A program made the translations under genes and the position numbers. DNA of 64,000 nucleotides from Apoderus coryli (taxonomy: Eukaryota > Arthropoda > Insecta > Coleoptera > Attelabidae): positions 34,983,715 through 35,047,714 of the forward strand of contig OU452200.1 in NCBI GenBank assembly GCA_911728435.2, read 5' to 3'. The notes beneath the pieces are model-generated. The model saw only the letters and a program-made list of their open reading frames with translations. It was not told the origin of the DNA and made no database searches. Below, piece after piece: positions 1-11,066 of this stretch (positions are counted from its first letter, which is position 1; each line of letters begins with the position of its first letter).

Positions 1-50
1 ATAGATCTTCATGGGGAATATTTTCTTCTTCTTGAAGTGCCATATCCATT

Positions 51-1115
51 TCAATGAATGTTGGCAACAATTATAGCGAACTCTTCTCGGTTCTGTGCGG
101 TTCTAAATAGTGTATGGGCGTCTAGGTTTGTCCAGTCCCTGATGTTTTTCAGCCATGAATGTTTTTTCCTGCCTACGCCCCGTTTCCCTTCGATTTTCCC
201 TTCCATTATTACTTTCAGGAATCGGTACCTTGTGTTGCGAAGTATGTGACCAAGATATGCAGTTTTCCTTCGTTTTATTATGGTAAGGAGTTCTCTGTCT
301 CTGCCCATTCTATTCAAGACCTCAGCGTTGGTGATATGTGCGATCCAAGGTATCTATAAAAGTCTTCTGAAAATCCACATTTCGAACGCTGCCAGTTTGT
401 TGAGGGTATTGACTTTAAGGGTCCATGTTTCGGTCCCATATAATAAGACGGAATAGACATAGCCCTTAACAAAGCGGTACCTTAGTTTTAAGTTAAGGCT
501 TGAGTTAGTCAATAGTTTCTTCATACTGAGGAATGTTTTCCTGGCTTGTTCTATTCGACAGATTATTTCCGTGTCTGGATTTAGGTCTTCAGTAATCCAA
601 TGACCGAGGTATTTAAACTTTGAAACGCATTCAATAGGTTTTCCATATATGAGGAGGTTTGTTCGGGCCGCCGGTGTTTTGCTTACAACCATCATTTTCG
701 TTTTATCGATATTTATCCGCAGTGATAGTTGGTCTCCTTCAGATGATATTTTGTCAAGTAGCCGTTGTAATGCTTCTGGACTGTCGGCAATTATAACTGT
801 GTCATCTGCGTATCGCAAATTATTTATAGTTTGGCCGTTTATTTTGATACCGTCATTTGAGTCTTGTAGGGCACGAGCGAAAACGGCCTCTGAATATACA
901 TTGAAGAAAAGGGGCGACAGTACACACCCCTGTCGGACACCGCGTTCAACAGGAACATTTGTTGTGTTATCATTCCCAACCCTTACAAATGCCGTCTGAT
1001 GCATGTAAAGCGCTCTTACAATACTCAGATCGTTCTCGTCAATGCCCTTCTTCTCAAGGAATTCCAGCAGATAGCTATGATTGACACAGTCGAACGCTTT
1101 TTGGTAATCTAGGAA

Positions 1116-1161
<46 letters not shown>

Positions 1162-1275
1162 TTCTGTTGGTCTCGGCATTTTTGAAGCAGTACTGTGAGA
1201 CTGAAGAGCGCTTCTCTAGTGCCAAATCCTTGTCGAAATCCAAATTGGCAGCAGCTTACGTCTTCTTCGCATTGG
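51..1275 (-). pseudogene. LINE reverse transcriptase, C-terminal part, one nonsense mutation
   Basis: Non-LTR retrotransposon reverse transcriptase read on the minus strand. The fingers/palm begin near 1275 with a QFGFRQGFGTREA block. They continue through LDYQKAFD, the RQGCVLSPLFFNVY block and the catalytic LRYADD motif to the thumb (FKYLGHWI) and the C-terminal SVLLYGTETW region. The conserved tail (RKTAYLGHILRN, EGKRGVGRKKHSWL) lies at 51-317. That tail is in the same frame and is separated from the rest only by a single TAG at 354-356, where related proteins usually have a sense codon. The style resembles RTE-like endonuclease-RT proteins; the clade is inferred from memory. The 5' part with the endonuclease is missing, so this is a 5'-truncated, dead copy. 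Confidence 0.85.
1121..1159. repeat. (TA)n microsatellite inside the RT reading frame
   Basis: About twenty TA units interrupt the reverse transcriptase between its RDQQKD and MCFLDYQKAFD segments. Read on the minus strand they code Ile-Tyr repeats, and the frame is the same on both sides, so about 12 codons were added without a frameshift. Confidence 0.9.
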
Positions 1276-1892
1276 GGGAATATTTGGAAAAATAATAAAG
1301 TGATTTTCGATTATTAATATTTGTTTTTGTTCTCTAATCCCGAAAGATAAAAGGCAACACTCGTATATGTTCATTCAGCCTGATGTTAATAACGTTCCTC
1401 ATTGTAGCTCGAATCATCATCAGCATTCACTCTCTAACGAGTATGAATTCCTCCAACTGAGGGATTTCTGAACCCTAAGATGGCTAAACAAACAGATCCT
1501 CGAGCCGCAAATCCTGTCACAAAATTAACACACTCAATCAGCACCATTCAAAATTTTTTTAACAAATTCCAAATTAAATAATATTTTTAAAACTACTCTA
1601 GATATTTAAATGAAATTTAGCACGTTTGGATACATAATTTATATACATGTCTCTACGTAAAAATTATTATTTTACTTCCACCAGTGGCGTGCGTAGGGAG
1701 ACCTTCGCACAATTTTAATTAAAAATATAGTACTCCTTTGATTTTTTTAGAAGCAAAAATTATTTCCCGAATCCCTGTTCAATTTGCAATAAAAAAGAGC
1801 TCATTATTTTTTTTTTCGTTTGATACACCCTTTGCAAGTAAAATATTAAAACACCTACTGATATCTGTAAAAAAAAATTAAGGTGAAGAACA
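1276..1892. other. Intergenic, nothing recognised
   Basis: AT-rich sequence with no open frame, repeat pair or RNA signature that I can support. Confidence 0.5.
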
Positions 1893-3062
1893 CTAAAAAC
1901 TAGCCCCAATTTCAAAATTGGCTTCCTCGCAAACCGCTCATTTGGTTTTAATGATTTTTTCTTTAAATTGTAGATTGATTTTTCAGTAACGACGCTATGT
2001 CAAAAATTTTTAATCAGATTTGAATTGGAGCATATACGGGGGCAAAAATGAGACAAAGTTTTTTCCCGAAATTTGGAACACCCTGTGTAGCGCAACAGCT
2101 ATAGCAGCTATTGTCAACTGGAATCACATTGAACCACGATCTTTTCTGAACATTTTGTTTTTTTAATCACGAAATTATCTCTGTTTTTATTGGAGATACA
2201 CTGTTTCAAAGCGAACGCCTCGGGAAAAATGTTCGCATGCAGAAATTTCTACTAATCAAGGCAACATACGCGACATTGACTTTAAGAGCTTGTCAACGGC
2301 TTTAAAATCAAACAATTCCATTATCTGTGATGGATGTTACTCGTATTGTGGCCTTAATTAAGGATGGCTGAAGTCAACGTTATGTGTCCGAAACCCTTGG
2401 TGCCTGGAATCGGTATTTGAAAACGGTAAATTTCAACAAACGGAAGACAAATGCAATTGACGATTGTCCTGAATGCTTTACGAAATCATAGAACTACAGA
2501 TGTTCGGAATCAATATCTGCTACCAAGGGTACGTAGAACTGTAGTCAGTGAGAGCACAATCCGACGAAGACTTAAGGAAAACGACCTGCCACAAGACCCC
2601 AGCTTCTTCCAAGACATCGTCGCCCCTTCATATGAATTGGGGGATTGACCAATGGACTAAAGTCCTTTATACGGATGAGCCGCGGTTTTGCCTGCGATTG
2701 CCTGATGGTCGGCAGCGAGTTTGGAGACGTCGAAATGAAAGATTTGTGGACTGTACAATTTCAGAACGCGTAAGTTTCAATGGCGTCTCTGTGATGGTGT
2801 GGGCGGGAATTTCGAGGGACGCCCGTACAGATTTGATTTTTGTTGCAAACGGAGCCTTAAATGCGCATCAATATATCGAAGATATTTTCCAGAGTGCTGT
2901 TGTTAAAAAATAGAGGCAATGTCGTGACTAAAAAAACAAAATGCTCAGAAAAGATCAGGGTTCAATGTGATTCCATTTGACAATAGCTGCTATAGCATCA
3001 TCAAAATCAAATGAGCGCTTTGTGAAGAAGCCACTTTTAAAACTGGGGCCAGTTTTTTGGCA
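1893..3062 (+). mobile_element. Tc1-like DNA transposon relic
   Basis: The ends are inverted copies. The left arm starts with AAACTAGCCCCAATTT near 1898. The reverse complement of the right arm starts with AAACTGGCCCCAGTTTT near 3055. Both contain GCTATAGCAGCTATTGTCAA and AATCACATTGAACC. The right arm lacks about 140 bp that the left arm has between these blocks. A decayed Tc1-type transposase lies between the arms in + orientation. No clear target duplication survives. Confidence 0.75.
2332..2913 (+). pseudogene. Tc1-like transposase fragment, frameshifted and 3'-truncated
   Basis: The first part resembles a transposase helix-turn-helix (MDVTRIVALIKDG, then SQRYVSETLGA after a stop codon). 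The DDE domain in another frame at 2548-2913 has W-KVLYTDEPRF (the first catalytic Asp), DGRQRVWRRRNERF and VSVMVWAGIS, which is the usual Tc1 order. The sequence stops soon after HQYIEDIF, before the second Asp and the last acidic residue, so the catalytic triad is incomplete. Stops and at least one frameshift show it is not functional. Confidence 0.8.
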
Positions 3063-3221
3063 GGGTTTTTTTGCAGGCGAGTGTATAAAAAGAAAAACTA
3101 AATTAAAATAAAACAAATAATGTTTGGTTTATCTTAATTTATTTCATGAATACACTATAACCATATAGATGACCTCAATGGTAATTTTAAATACGTTGGA
3201 ATTGTTAATTCTCTGAAGTTT

Positions 3222-3264
3222 CCCACTGATGATGGGACTAGATTGAGTTCCGAAACATATCTGG
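3222..3264 (+). ncRNA. Hammerhead-like ribozyme motif (degenerate)
   Basis: CTGATGA core at 3226-3232, a perfect 6-bp stem II (GGGACT/AGTTCC) after one extra T, then GAAAC and a would-be cleavage triplet ATC. CCA before the core pairs with TGG after the cleavage site (stem I). The short stem III is damaged. About 110 bp downstream of the core is shared with the motif at 4239, so both belong to one repeat family. Confidence 0.55.
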
Positions 3265-3518
3265 CCATTATTAAGAATTTCTATAAAATTTATTTTTTTT
3301 GAGATTCGACTTTTATTTCGGCACTAATTATTTGAACGACATTACAAAATACCAAGCAATATTAGCGGATGAAGCGAATGTTTCTACGAAGTTTCATTTA
3401 GTGGCAATATTTAGAATTAGAAGTCTTGTCACTTCTAGATTTTGGTAGCACGAGCCAACATTTCCTAATATGCAAACAAGTTATTCACGTTAAAGTTATA
3501 ATAAATTTTTTTGTTTAC

Positions 3519-3787
3519 CTTCATCGTCATGTTTATCTAAATCGAACTCTGTTGGATCCAGTAGAGTCGATATCGTATCAGTCCTTATCGTAGTTCTTCT
3601 AACAGTTGTCGACATTTTCGTAAATAAATCTAAATGCTGTTTAGATAATGGCAGAATAACATCGTTTTCATTATTGCCATTCTCATGATCCTGATGTTTG
3701 TCGATGGTCCCATTGCCAATAGAAAAATATTCGTGGATCTCCTCCGGAGATGCTGGGTCTTTAGGTGATGATGGTGCATCGTAATCC
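3519..3787 (-). CDS. Internal coding exon of an unrecognised host-like gene
   Basis: A 269-nt exon on the minus strand. It starts after a TTTAAAG acceptor, where an in-frame TAA lies immediately upstream at 3790-3792, and it ends at a GTAAAC donor beginning at 3518. It encodes 89 full codons with no stops. The product is hydrophilic: an acidic, proline-containing stretch (DAPSSPKDPASPEE), then a histidine/asparagine-rich segment, then a basic Thr-rich stretch (STTVRRTTIRTDTIST) and an acidic end (DLDKHDDE). It enters after two bases of a codon and leaves after one base. I do not recognise the family. Codon use and composition are unlike the TE relics around it, so it is probably a host gene exon. 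The TATA-driven first exon at 8258-8341 is on the same strand, but its end phase does not fit this exon directly. Confidence 0.55.
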
Positions 3788-4238
3788 CTTTAAACATAAG
3801 ATCTTTTCGTCAATATAATTTTAAATATAAACAGAAAACAAATTCGTTTAATTCCAATGTTTCCGTTTTAAGAAAGCTAAAAACGGATTTGTTAGAGAGG
3901 TCATCCAGGAAAAAATCATCCAGGAAAAAATATATGGAAGTTTTTTTCTCATTTGTTTTCTATGTTTTTAACAATGCTGATTTCGATTGTTAACTTTGCC
4001 ACCTTGAAAAAGTGATGATATTATACCAGCAGAAGATGGTCCAGCCTGCTCATCATCAGCATTGTAATAAATCTGCTCTTGTTTTTTAAATTTTCCTGTG
4101 ATATAGAGGGAACTGAAGTTCATTTCCACGGATTTTGTTCTATTTTTGTCTGATTAATCCTGGATTAATGCATTTCTCCTAATCAGTAACTAAATAATTG
4201 TTACAAAAATGATGAAATACTTTTCGTAATTTTGGTAA
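3788..4238. other. Probable intron/intergenic, nothing recognised
   Basis: AT-rich DNA upstream (in minus-strand sense) of the exon at 3519-3787. It includes a 14-bp direct duplication (ATCCAGGAAAAAAT, near 3905 and 3919). No gene or RNA was seen. Confidence 0.4.
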
Positions 4239-4275
4239 CCACTGATGATGCGTGGTGCTGCGAAACATGTTTAGT
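4239..4275 (+). ncRNA. Hammerhead-like ribozyme motif (degenerate)
   Basis: CTGATGA core, a short GC-rich stem II, then GAAACATGTT. The 3' flank (TCTATAAAATTTATT and onward) matches that of the motif at 3222. Stem I is mostly lost, so activity is unlikely. Confidence 0.45.
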
Positions 4276-4349
4276 AGATGTAAAGATTTTTAGAGAAATC
4301 TATAAAATTTATTACGTGGAGGTTGACTTGTATTTCAAGAATATATTAT

Positions 4350-4850
4350 TCTACTCCACTTGAATACTATGGACTACTTCTTTAAACTAAAAAAAATTAT
4401 TCCCCAAACATACCAGAAAAATTGGCTAATTATGCAGAGTGTCCAGAAACTAATGGACCAAACAAAAGCTACAAATTCTAGAGTGGATTTCATGACAATT
4501 CAACGTCAATCTTCGATATTGCTTCCCAAAGGAGTTATTGCTCTTGAAACATGGCGGCTTTGCAGAGGTTTTTTAAAGGTATCGTGAATGCGAGTGTGAC
4601 ATAGTTATTTCTCTAAATAAAAGCATTTGTTAGCCATACACTGCTGAATTAAATTACAACCATAGCCGTCCGATCGAAAGGATCAACGTACATTTTAATC
4701 AAAACTTTTTTCCACTAATTTTAATTAATTCATTCTGACACCATTTTTAAACAATAGGAGGTGTTCTACACTATACACTTTAGTCTCAAGATGATAGAAC
4801 GAGAAAAATTAAGTTTTGGTTTAATATGCGAATTAATAACAGTAATTTAT
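4350..4850. other. Open frame of 75 codons, no recognised gene
   Basis: A 75-codon frame at 4360-4587 (+) has no motif I can name and sits between TE relics. It is probably transposon debris. Confidence 0.25.
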
Positions 4851-5245
4851 TCATTTCTAATTTAACAACAATAATCTAAATAACCTTGCAACAAATGTTC
4901 AATATGGCCGCCATTGGTTTGATTGATTTTCTCACTCTTTAGTAAAGTGGAACTTTGCTTTTAAATTGTTGACATGCATTTTCAATTCTGGTCTAAAGTT
5001 GATCCCTACTCTGTATCATAACATGTTACAGATTTTAGGTAACCCCAGACACAAAAATCACAGTGATTTCGGTCAGGCGATCGCGACGGCCAGGCTACTG
5101 GTCCACCTTTTCCAATCCAGGGGTCTGCGTAAGTAGCGTCTAAAATTAGCGGGACACCGTCATGTAAAAACCACAAGTTTTGTCGAATATTCAAAGGGAT
5201 ATTATCTAACCGAAAGGCGTATGTGTATGCAAAGCCATGGAGCAT
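4850..5245 (-). pseudogene. Tc1/mariner-superfamily transposase C-terminus (DUF4817-type)
   Basis: Minus-strand frame with the second-Asp region FLHDGVP, then WIGKGGPVAWPSRSPDR-HCDF-VWGYLKS. This is the pattern of the insect transposases that carry a DUF4817 helix-turn-helix. A degenerate tail (INQTNGGHIEHLL) follows at about 4880-4930. The N-terminal half is absent, and a LINE fragment abuts it at 5246. Family assignment is from motif memory. Confidence 0.7.
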
Positions 5246-6030
5246 TTGCCCGATGTGTTATTCCAAAAAAAGTAATTTGGGTATTCTTTTCTTTAATGTC
5301 TTTATCAACTCACTGACTGAAGTCATTAGACACTCCTCAGCTTTGCTTTATGCTGACGATTTCAAATTATTTAAAGTGATAAATGACTGGAATGAGGTGG
5401 ATTTGCTGCGTTCTGATCTCGAAGCTGTGTCGGGCTGGTGCCTTGAAAATAAAATTACTTTGAATACTGGGAAATGTTTTGTGATGTCTTATACTTGAAG
5501 GGCAGCTCCTGTAGAGGCAGATTATTATATTGGTGGAGTGCTATTAGATAGAAGATCGGATGCTACAGATTTAGGGGTATGCTATCAAAGTAACTTAAAA
5601 TTTAGAAACCAAATCAAAATTCTGTAAATAAGGCTTTTAAATCATTAGGCTTTGTCATACGTAACAGTAAACAGTTTAAGATCAGTACAATAATTACAGT
5701 GTATAAATAATACTCTTGTGCGTCCTCATCTGGAATATGCATCTAATGTATGGTCGCCTACAGCTACGCAGTCTGTATTTATTTTATTGTAAATTACTTA
5801 AAATACAAACACTGCCATTTTATTAACAATATTACATTTAAAGTACCGAAAATAAATCTGAGAATCTTGAATAAAGATCCTTTTTTTACAGAATCAGGGA
5901 GTTCCAATAAATAATATGATGCAAGTCTGCAATACTTTGATTGCAAAAACTGATGCAGATTTAAATAACATATCGTTAAAAGAACTAATTAATTCTCTGG
6001 AAAATGTCTTCGGAGATTTTGATACTTAAT
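5246..6030 (+). pseudogene. Jockey-like LINE reverse transcriptase fragment
   Basis: Starts abruptly at an RT block (ILFFNVFINSLTEVIRHSS) followed by LLYADDFKLFK, with the catalytic YADD, and WCLENKITLNTGKC. After a stop near 5498 the protein resumes in other frames with ATDLGV-YQSNLKFRNQI and RPHLEYASNVWSP, typical of the C-terminal half of Jockey/CR1-type elements. A TGA, a TAA and frameshifts make it dead. An AT-rich 3' part runs to about 6180, where the foldback element begins. Confidence 0.8.
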
Positions 6031-6182
6031 CAAACCCCATGAAAGTTACTAGTTTTTTTCCCTTATACGTGTAATTCCTTCTTGTGATCGTCCTAGTCTA
6101 TTAAGTTTTAAGTCTTAGGTTAAATGTGTATGTGTAAATACTTTACATGTAATTACCAACATCTGATGTTGTTTTTGAGGCC

Positions 6183-8090
6183 AAAAAAAATTATAGTAGG
6201 ATGAAACCCATTGCAGAAGGTAGAGAATATAACAAAAATGAAAGGAACAATAAATTACGGGCGGTCTGAGGTCGGGAAGGTGGAGGGGGTGAGTTTTTAA
6301 GGGTAAAAAACGGTTAATCTCGATTTCCGGTAAAACTGCATGTCCTATGAAAAAAAGTTAAATAGCAAAGTTGTAGGTAATAAAAGGTTCTACAACTTTT
6401 GTATCGACACTTTTTTCACATAACCTCAAAATTTATGTGTAAAATTCGAATATCCGAGTTTTTGGTTTTTTATTTTTATCTTTTGCAAAAAAATTTATTT
6501 TTTCACGAAATTTGGTGAAAACTTATCTTTGTATGTCTAAAACATACAGTAATTTTTTTGATTTAAAATATTAATTTTTTCACCTTATTTTGACTTAAAA
6601 TCGAAAAAGTACCCTAATTTTCAATCGAAAATTCTCACTTAAAAATATCTGCTTTTTTAAAAAAGTTGGTGTGTTTTTTGTTCGTTGAAATCTCTACTTT
6701 CTGATGATATAAAAAAAATTCACTACTATGGTAATTGTTCTCAGAAAATGCAAGTAATGAAAAAAACTCGAATCCAAATTTTTTTTTTTAATTACTTCTC
6801 CATTAGTTTTTGTCGCTTTGATGGCATTTCTTCATCGTTAGATTCGACAAACCTTCCCGATTCTAGTGGATCTTCGAAATCTTCAACACCATTACCGTCT
6901 TCGTCTACAAGATTATTTCCGGTCTGTATCATAAATTTGTGCATTTTAAACCATGTTTTCGGCGTGTTGATGTTGCCTCCAGCCCCAATCTGTTGCTGTC
7001 AGTTCCTTACCCAGCCAAGTCTGAAGCTGATAATATGTTGTTGTTCTGCTGCACCTTCTGCGGGTGGGAGATTGGCCAATATGAAAGAAGATTTAATTCT
7101 TGCCAATTGATATTTTTGAAATCGTAATTGGTTCAGTGTTATATCATTTTTACATTTGTTAATAGGTTTGATTAATTGTAATCCATTTTTTTATGTAGTA
7201 TAATAATAAAGTAATTTTATTGCATTATATCTGTCGTTACAAACATACAAATCTTAATTATTTAATGCAACTGGGCGAGTTTCAGTACGGTGCTTTGCAG
7301 GCAAATAACCGTCTGTTCATCTTCATTGTTCGCATCGTTTTTATAAAAAATATTGGCCAAATTTGACACATTTTTATCGGCTAATGAAGAGTTGACGATA
7401 CTTTTCATTCCTTTTCCCGCAAATCCAGATGTTGTATCGCAACCAGAAAAACAATGGAGAAATGCAACGATATTATATATATTTATATATATTTAAGGAT
7501 TCATATTTGAAACTATTAGATCATTATTTGCATTTTCTGAGAACATTTACCATTGTAGTGTATTTTTTTTATACCATCAGAAAGTAGAGTTTTCGACGAA
7601 CAAAAAACACTTTAAAAAATCAGATATTTTGACGTGAGAATTTTCGATTAAAAATTAGGGTAGTTTTTCGATATTAAGTCAAAATAAGGTGAAAAAATGA
7701 ATACTTTAAATCAAAAAAATTACTGTATGTTTGGGACATACAAAGGTAAGTTTTCACCAAATTTCGTGAAAAAATACATTTTTTGCAAAACATAAAAATA
7801 AAAAACCAAAAACTCGGTTATTCGAATTTTTCACATAAATTTTGAGGTTATGTGAAAAAAGTGTCGATACAAAAGTTGTAGAACTTTTTACTACCTACAA
7901 CTTTGCTATTTAACTTTTTTTCATAGGACTTGCAGTTTTGCCGGAAATCGAGATTAACTGTTTTTTACCCTTAAAAACTCACCCCCTCCCCCTGCCCGAC
8001 CTCAGATCGCCCTTAATTTATTTTTCCTTTCATTTTTGTTATATTCTCTACCTTTTCCAATGAGTATCATCCTATTATAATTTTTTTTCA
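6183..8090. mobile_element. Foldback DNA element with about 560-bp inverted arms
   Basis: The left arm (about 6186-6759) and right arm (about 7532-8085) are inverted copies over more than 500 bp. Shared blocks include the TATAGTAGGATG/CATCCTATTATA ends, GGTAGAGAATATAAC, TAAATAGCAAAGTTGTAG and GTGTCGATACAAAAG. The roughly 770-bp centre holds minus-strand remnants of a TE-type protein. It lies between a LINE remnant and the exon at 8258. Confidence 0.85.
6786..7470 (-). pseudogene. Remnant of a TE-associated protein with GCDTTS motif
   Basis: Read on the minus strand, three pieces appear in the order expected from a TE-linked protein family I remember from arthropod and cnidarian genomes. The first (about 7470-7262) is FLHCFSGCDTTSGFAGKGMK, running to a stop. 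The second (about 7085-6960) is LANLPPAEGAAEQQ, then in a shifted frame YYQLQTWLGKEL and TDWGW. The third (about 6950-6786) is an acidic tail ending DEEMPSKRQKLMEK and a stop. The rest of the protein is missing. It is the only coding material in the foldback element and suggests that the element derives from an autonomous transposon encoding it. Confidence 0.55.
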
Positions 8091-8257
8091 CTTTTTACCA
8101 TTTTTAAAATTATCGACCCTGGTCTATATGTACTTTATGATTCAATAAAAAACTAAAAAACAATCAAAATACTAAAAACTGTGTTTTCTATTTAAATCAA
8201 ATCTTGCCTTAATTTTCAGAGACCCTTTATTTTTAAAGAAGCACTAAATATAGATAC

Positions 8258-8341
8258 CTGTAGCCCTCCGCCAGTGTATCGTATGTAGCTCCCGTTGTAT
8301 TTACGCGTAACTGTACGACGGCCAGCGTCCTTACCGGCCAT
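8258..8341 (-). CDS. First coding exon of an unrecognised host-like gene
   Basis: Minus-strand ATG at 8341 in a short leader (AAAC before ATGG), 28 codons to a GTATCT donor at 8257, ending in phase 0. The peptide begins MAGKDAGRRTVTRKY and ends with a Gly-rich turn (YTGGGLQ). It is basic and has no signal peptide. A TATA box lies about 135 nt upstream at 8476-8483, giving an expected leader of about 105 nt. No downstream exon with matching phase was found in the window. The exon at 3519-3787 is on the same strand but needs at least one intervening exon. Function unknown. Confidence 0.5.
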
Positions 8342-8475
8342 GTTTTGCTGTGGTTTAATGTCATTTTCACGTGAAATTATTATTTTCCAAAGTATCATGT
8401 CTAGCTCACTTCTAGCAACACAACCCGAAACGATTTACACCACGACGACGGCACTCACATACACTATAAAATTTC

Positions 8476-8483
8476 ATTTTATA
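8476..8483 (-). promoter_or_regulatory. TATA box for the exon at 8258-8341
   Basis: TATAAAAT on the minus strand. Transcription would start near 8453, with a leader of about 105-110 nt before the ATG at 8341. Confidence 0.4.
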
Positions 8484-8519
8484 CGGTTATTACACTTTGT
8501 TTTCACACTTGGAAAATAA

Positions 8520-8888
8520 ATAAATAAGTTTACACTGGATTTGTGTTACTAGAGTATCACTTTTACGTAGCTATTATTAAAGTTTTTTTATATCCACGAT
8601 CACAATTATTCGTAGTTTTGATTTGGTTTGATTCTAGTTTCGTTCTGTATTGTATAGATTCGCCACCTGTAAATAAAGAAATTAAATCATTATTATGTGA
8701 AGCGAATACTTTTAGCAAGGATTTGGTGTAATGGGTCAAGCCGTGTAAGTTTATTACTTATTTGTAATCAACCTTCTTTGATATCGCACATGTTATGAAT
8801 TATTTTATAATGCAAAAAATTTATTATAGAAAATGTCGGATATATTTTAATATACACAATTTCATCTATCATTATAGAATCGAGTTAG
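8520..8888. other. Upstream flank, nothing recognised
   Basis: AT-rich sequence between the TATA-driven exon and the transposon that starts at 8889. No feature supported. Confidence 0.4.
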
Positions 8889-10423
8889 TATAGGGTGTCC
8901 CAAATTGGATGGTTTTGCGGTTATCTCGGTTTGTTAGTAAAGGTTGAAGGAAACGGTTTTCAGGGCACTGTGCTACTTTTTTATAAAGCTTAAAATGCCA
9001 CAATCAGAATTATGTTAACACTTTTACTTTTTAAAAAGTTTGCATTTTGGAACCCCCCTCGTATCTTGGTTAGCCGGTACCTTATCAAGAAGCTGTAAAT
9101 TGAGTTTATTATTGTTTGGCAAATTGATCTGTAACAGCGTGGCGGAGGGAATGCATTTGTAATAAAACATGGCTGATTTCATTCTTAAAATTTCCAGCGG
9201 CGTGCGTTGTAAAAGTTTAGTAATAATTAATAAACATTTATATGTTACTAAAAAATTCAAATTAATGAAAAGTTTTTCACGTGTTTGGTAAAAGCACCTA
9301 CTGCTATTAAGCTATAACACCTAAGAAGTATTTTATTGATTTAATTAATTATTTATTTTCAAATATATACTAAGGTTTGCATACAAAAAATTAAAATAAA
9401 ACGTTCTTATCAAAAACAAAATCATTCTAAAACAACTTAACGAAATAAATTAAATTCATTTTGCTTGATTTAAACAAAAAAAATCTAAAACAACTTAACA
9501 TTTATCGAAAATAATTCAAATATCTTAGATCTCTTTGTTGCTTTCAGTCACGTTTAGAAACTATAATTAACTGTTTTAAATATTTCGATTAAATATAACG
9601 ATCATAATTTGTATTACTTTATAGAAGATGGCACTCTGTTAGATTTCGTCAACTTGAGCATCATCATTATAATCAGTCTCGCTGTCGTCATCTTATCCTA
9701 AAGTTATTATAATGTGCTCAATTTCCTCCAACATTCTTCTTCCAACTCCTTAACATGTCGGCAAAAACTATTCCAATCATTACTGGATATTAAAAACTTC
9801 TTTTAGTTAGGTTGAAATTTCCGGTTGTATTGCGGGTTCTTATATATTTAATTTAAGTTTTGCGTAAGTTAACTTTACTGGGTTTAAGTCGCACATAATA
9901 TACGGAGGCGTTCTAAGAGATGTTTTTTTAAATCGAACTACCCTGATTTTTTTAGCCAACAAAATTTTTGTTCCTTTTAAAATTAAAAATTAGAAATATC
10001 AAAAATCGAGAACGGTGAGCTTTTTTTAACATTATTATTTGTAAATGTAAAAAATCGATTTTCAAGTTAATACTACTTCTTTTCTAGAACTAGAGATTTT
10101 TTGTAGTTAAATTTTGTATGTATGTGTATGATTTTTTTGTCCGCATTCCTTTCGTTGTCACAGATTCGTTTGCCAAGCTAATAGACTGTTTTAAGTAGAA
10201 TAATTTTGAGAGAGGCAGTTTTTTCCTACATTGAACTGTTTTTGTGTAATAACCCAAACTTGCATTTTTTGTAATGAACCTATAATATAATTTTGGATAA
10301 AACAATTTGGTTTGTCATAAGCATTCCAAAAATATAGAACACTCTATATAATTTTAAAATATTTAGGCTCTAAAGTGACATTTTTCGAAATTTCTAGTTT
10401 TTTAGTAGACCATGACAGCTATA

Positions 10424-11066
10424 TAATAATAGACCTGAAGTAAAAAGGATAAACAACATCGAGACAGTTGACGCTTTCATATATCTCCGTGCAAAATTCT
10501 CGAGCAAGGCCGGATCCAGCGAGGAGAGAAAACGGAGAAGCGCAGTAGCGAAGGAAGCCATGACCAAACTAACCAAAGTATGGAAAAGCCATTACATATC
10601 CCTTAATACCAAAATGAGACTGGTCAAGAGCTTGGTGTTTTCAGTCTTTCTATATGGATCAGAATGCTGGACTTTAAGAAAGACTGATAAGCGGAAGATA
10701 TATGCTTTCGAAATGTTTTGCTGGCGCAGAATACTGAGAGTGTCTTGGACTGAGAGAAGAACCAACCAATCCATTCTGGACCAACTTCGAATTAAGAAGA
10801 GATTGAGCATTGTGGTAACGGAGAAAATAGCTAAATTCTTGGGTCATGTGGTTAGAAGAAATGTACTGGAGAGACTCACTCTGGTCCCTGTCAAAAGACC
10901 AAGAGGAAGGTCGCCTACAAGATACATGGATCTTATAACCGGTCTATCCGGCAAAAACCTTACCCAAACATTCAAGATGGCAGAAAATAGACAGGAATGG
11001 AGAGCCATCACAGATAACAATACATGAATTCATGATGCTCGAAACCGAGCAAACCACTAAGAAGAA
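10424..11066 (+). mobile_element. 5'-truncated RTE-like LINE with 10-bp target duplication
   Basis: Flanked by direct copies of GACAGCTATA at 10414-10423 and 11067-11076. The insert ends in a short AAG repeat (TAAGAAGAA), a common LINE tail. It contains one open reverse-transcriptase C-terminal frame. Confidence 0.85.
10425..11027 (+). CDS. LINE reverse transcriptase C-terminal domain (5'-truncated)
   Basis: The frame is open from the 5' truncation point to a TGA at 11025-11027, about 200 codons without a stop. It contains the thumb (IETVDAFIYL, KLTKVWKSHYISLNTK), VFSVFLYGSECWTLRK, the AFEMFCWRRILRVSW box and the basic tail (KIAKFLGHVVRRN, RPRGRSPTRYMD). It lacks the YADD catalytic block, so it cannot be active. 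The intact frame and clean target duplication suggest a recent insertion. Resembles RTE-type endonuclease-RT proteins; related in type to, but not the same copy as, the element at 51-1275. Confidence 0.85.
   Translation, partial: NNRPEVKRINNIETVDAFIYLRAKFSSKAGSSEERKRRSAVAKEAMTKLTKVWKSHYISLNTKMRLVKSLVFSVFLYGSECWTLRKTDKRKIYAFEMFCWRRILRVSWTERRTNQSILDQLRIKKRLSIVVTEKIAKFLGHVVRRNVLERLTLVPVKRPRGRSPTRYMDLITGLSGKNLTQTFKMAENRQEWRAITDNNT

Noticed and set aside
4040..4075. CATCATCAGC near 4050 as another hammerhead core
   Set aside because: No GAAA partner at stem II distance on either strand.
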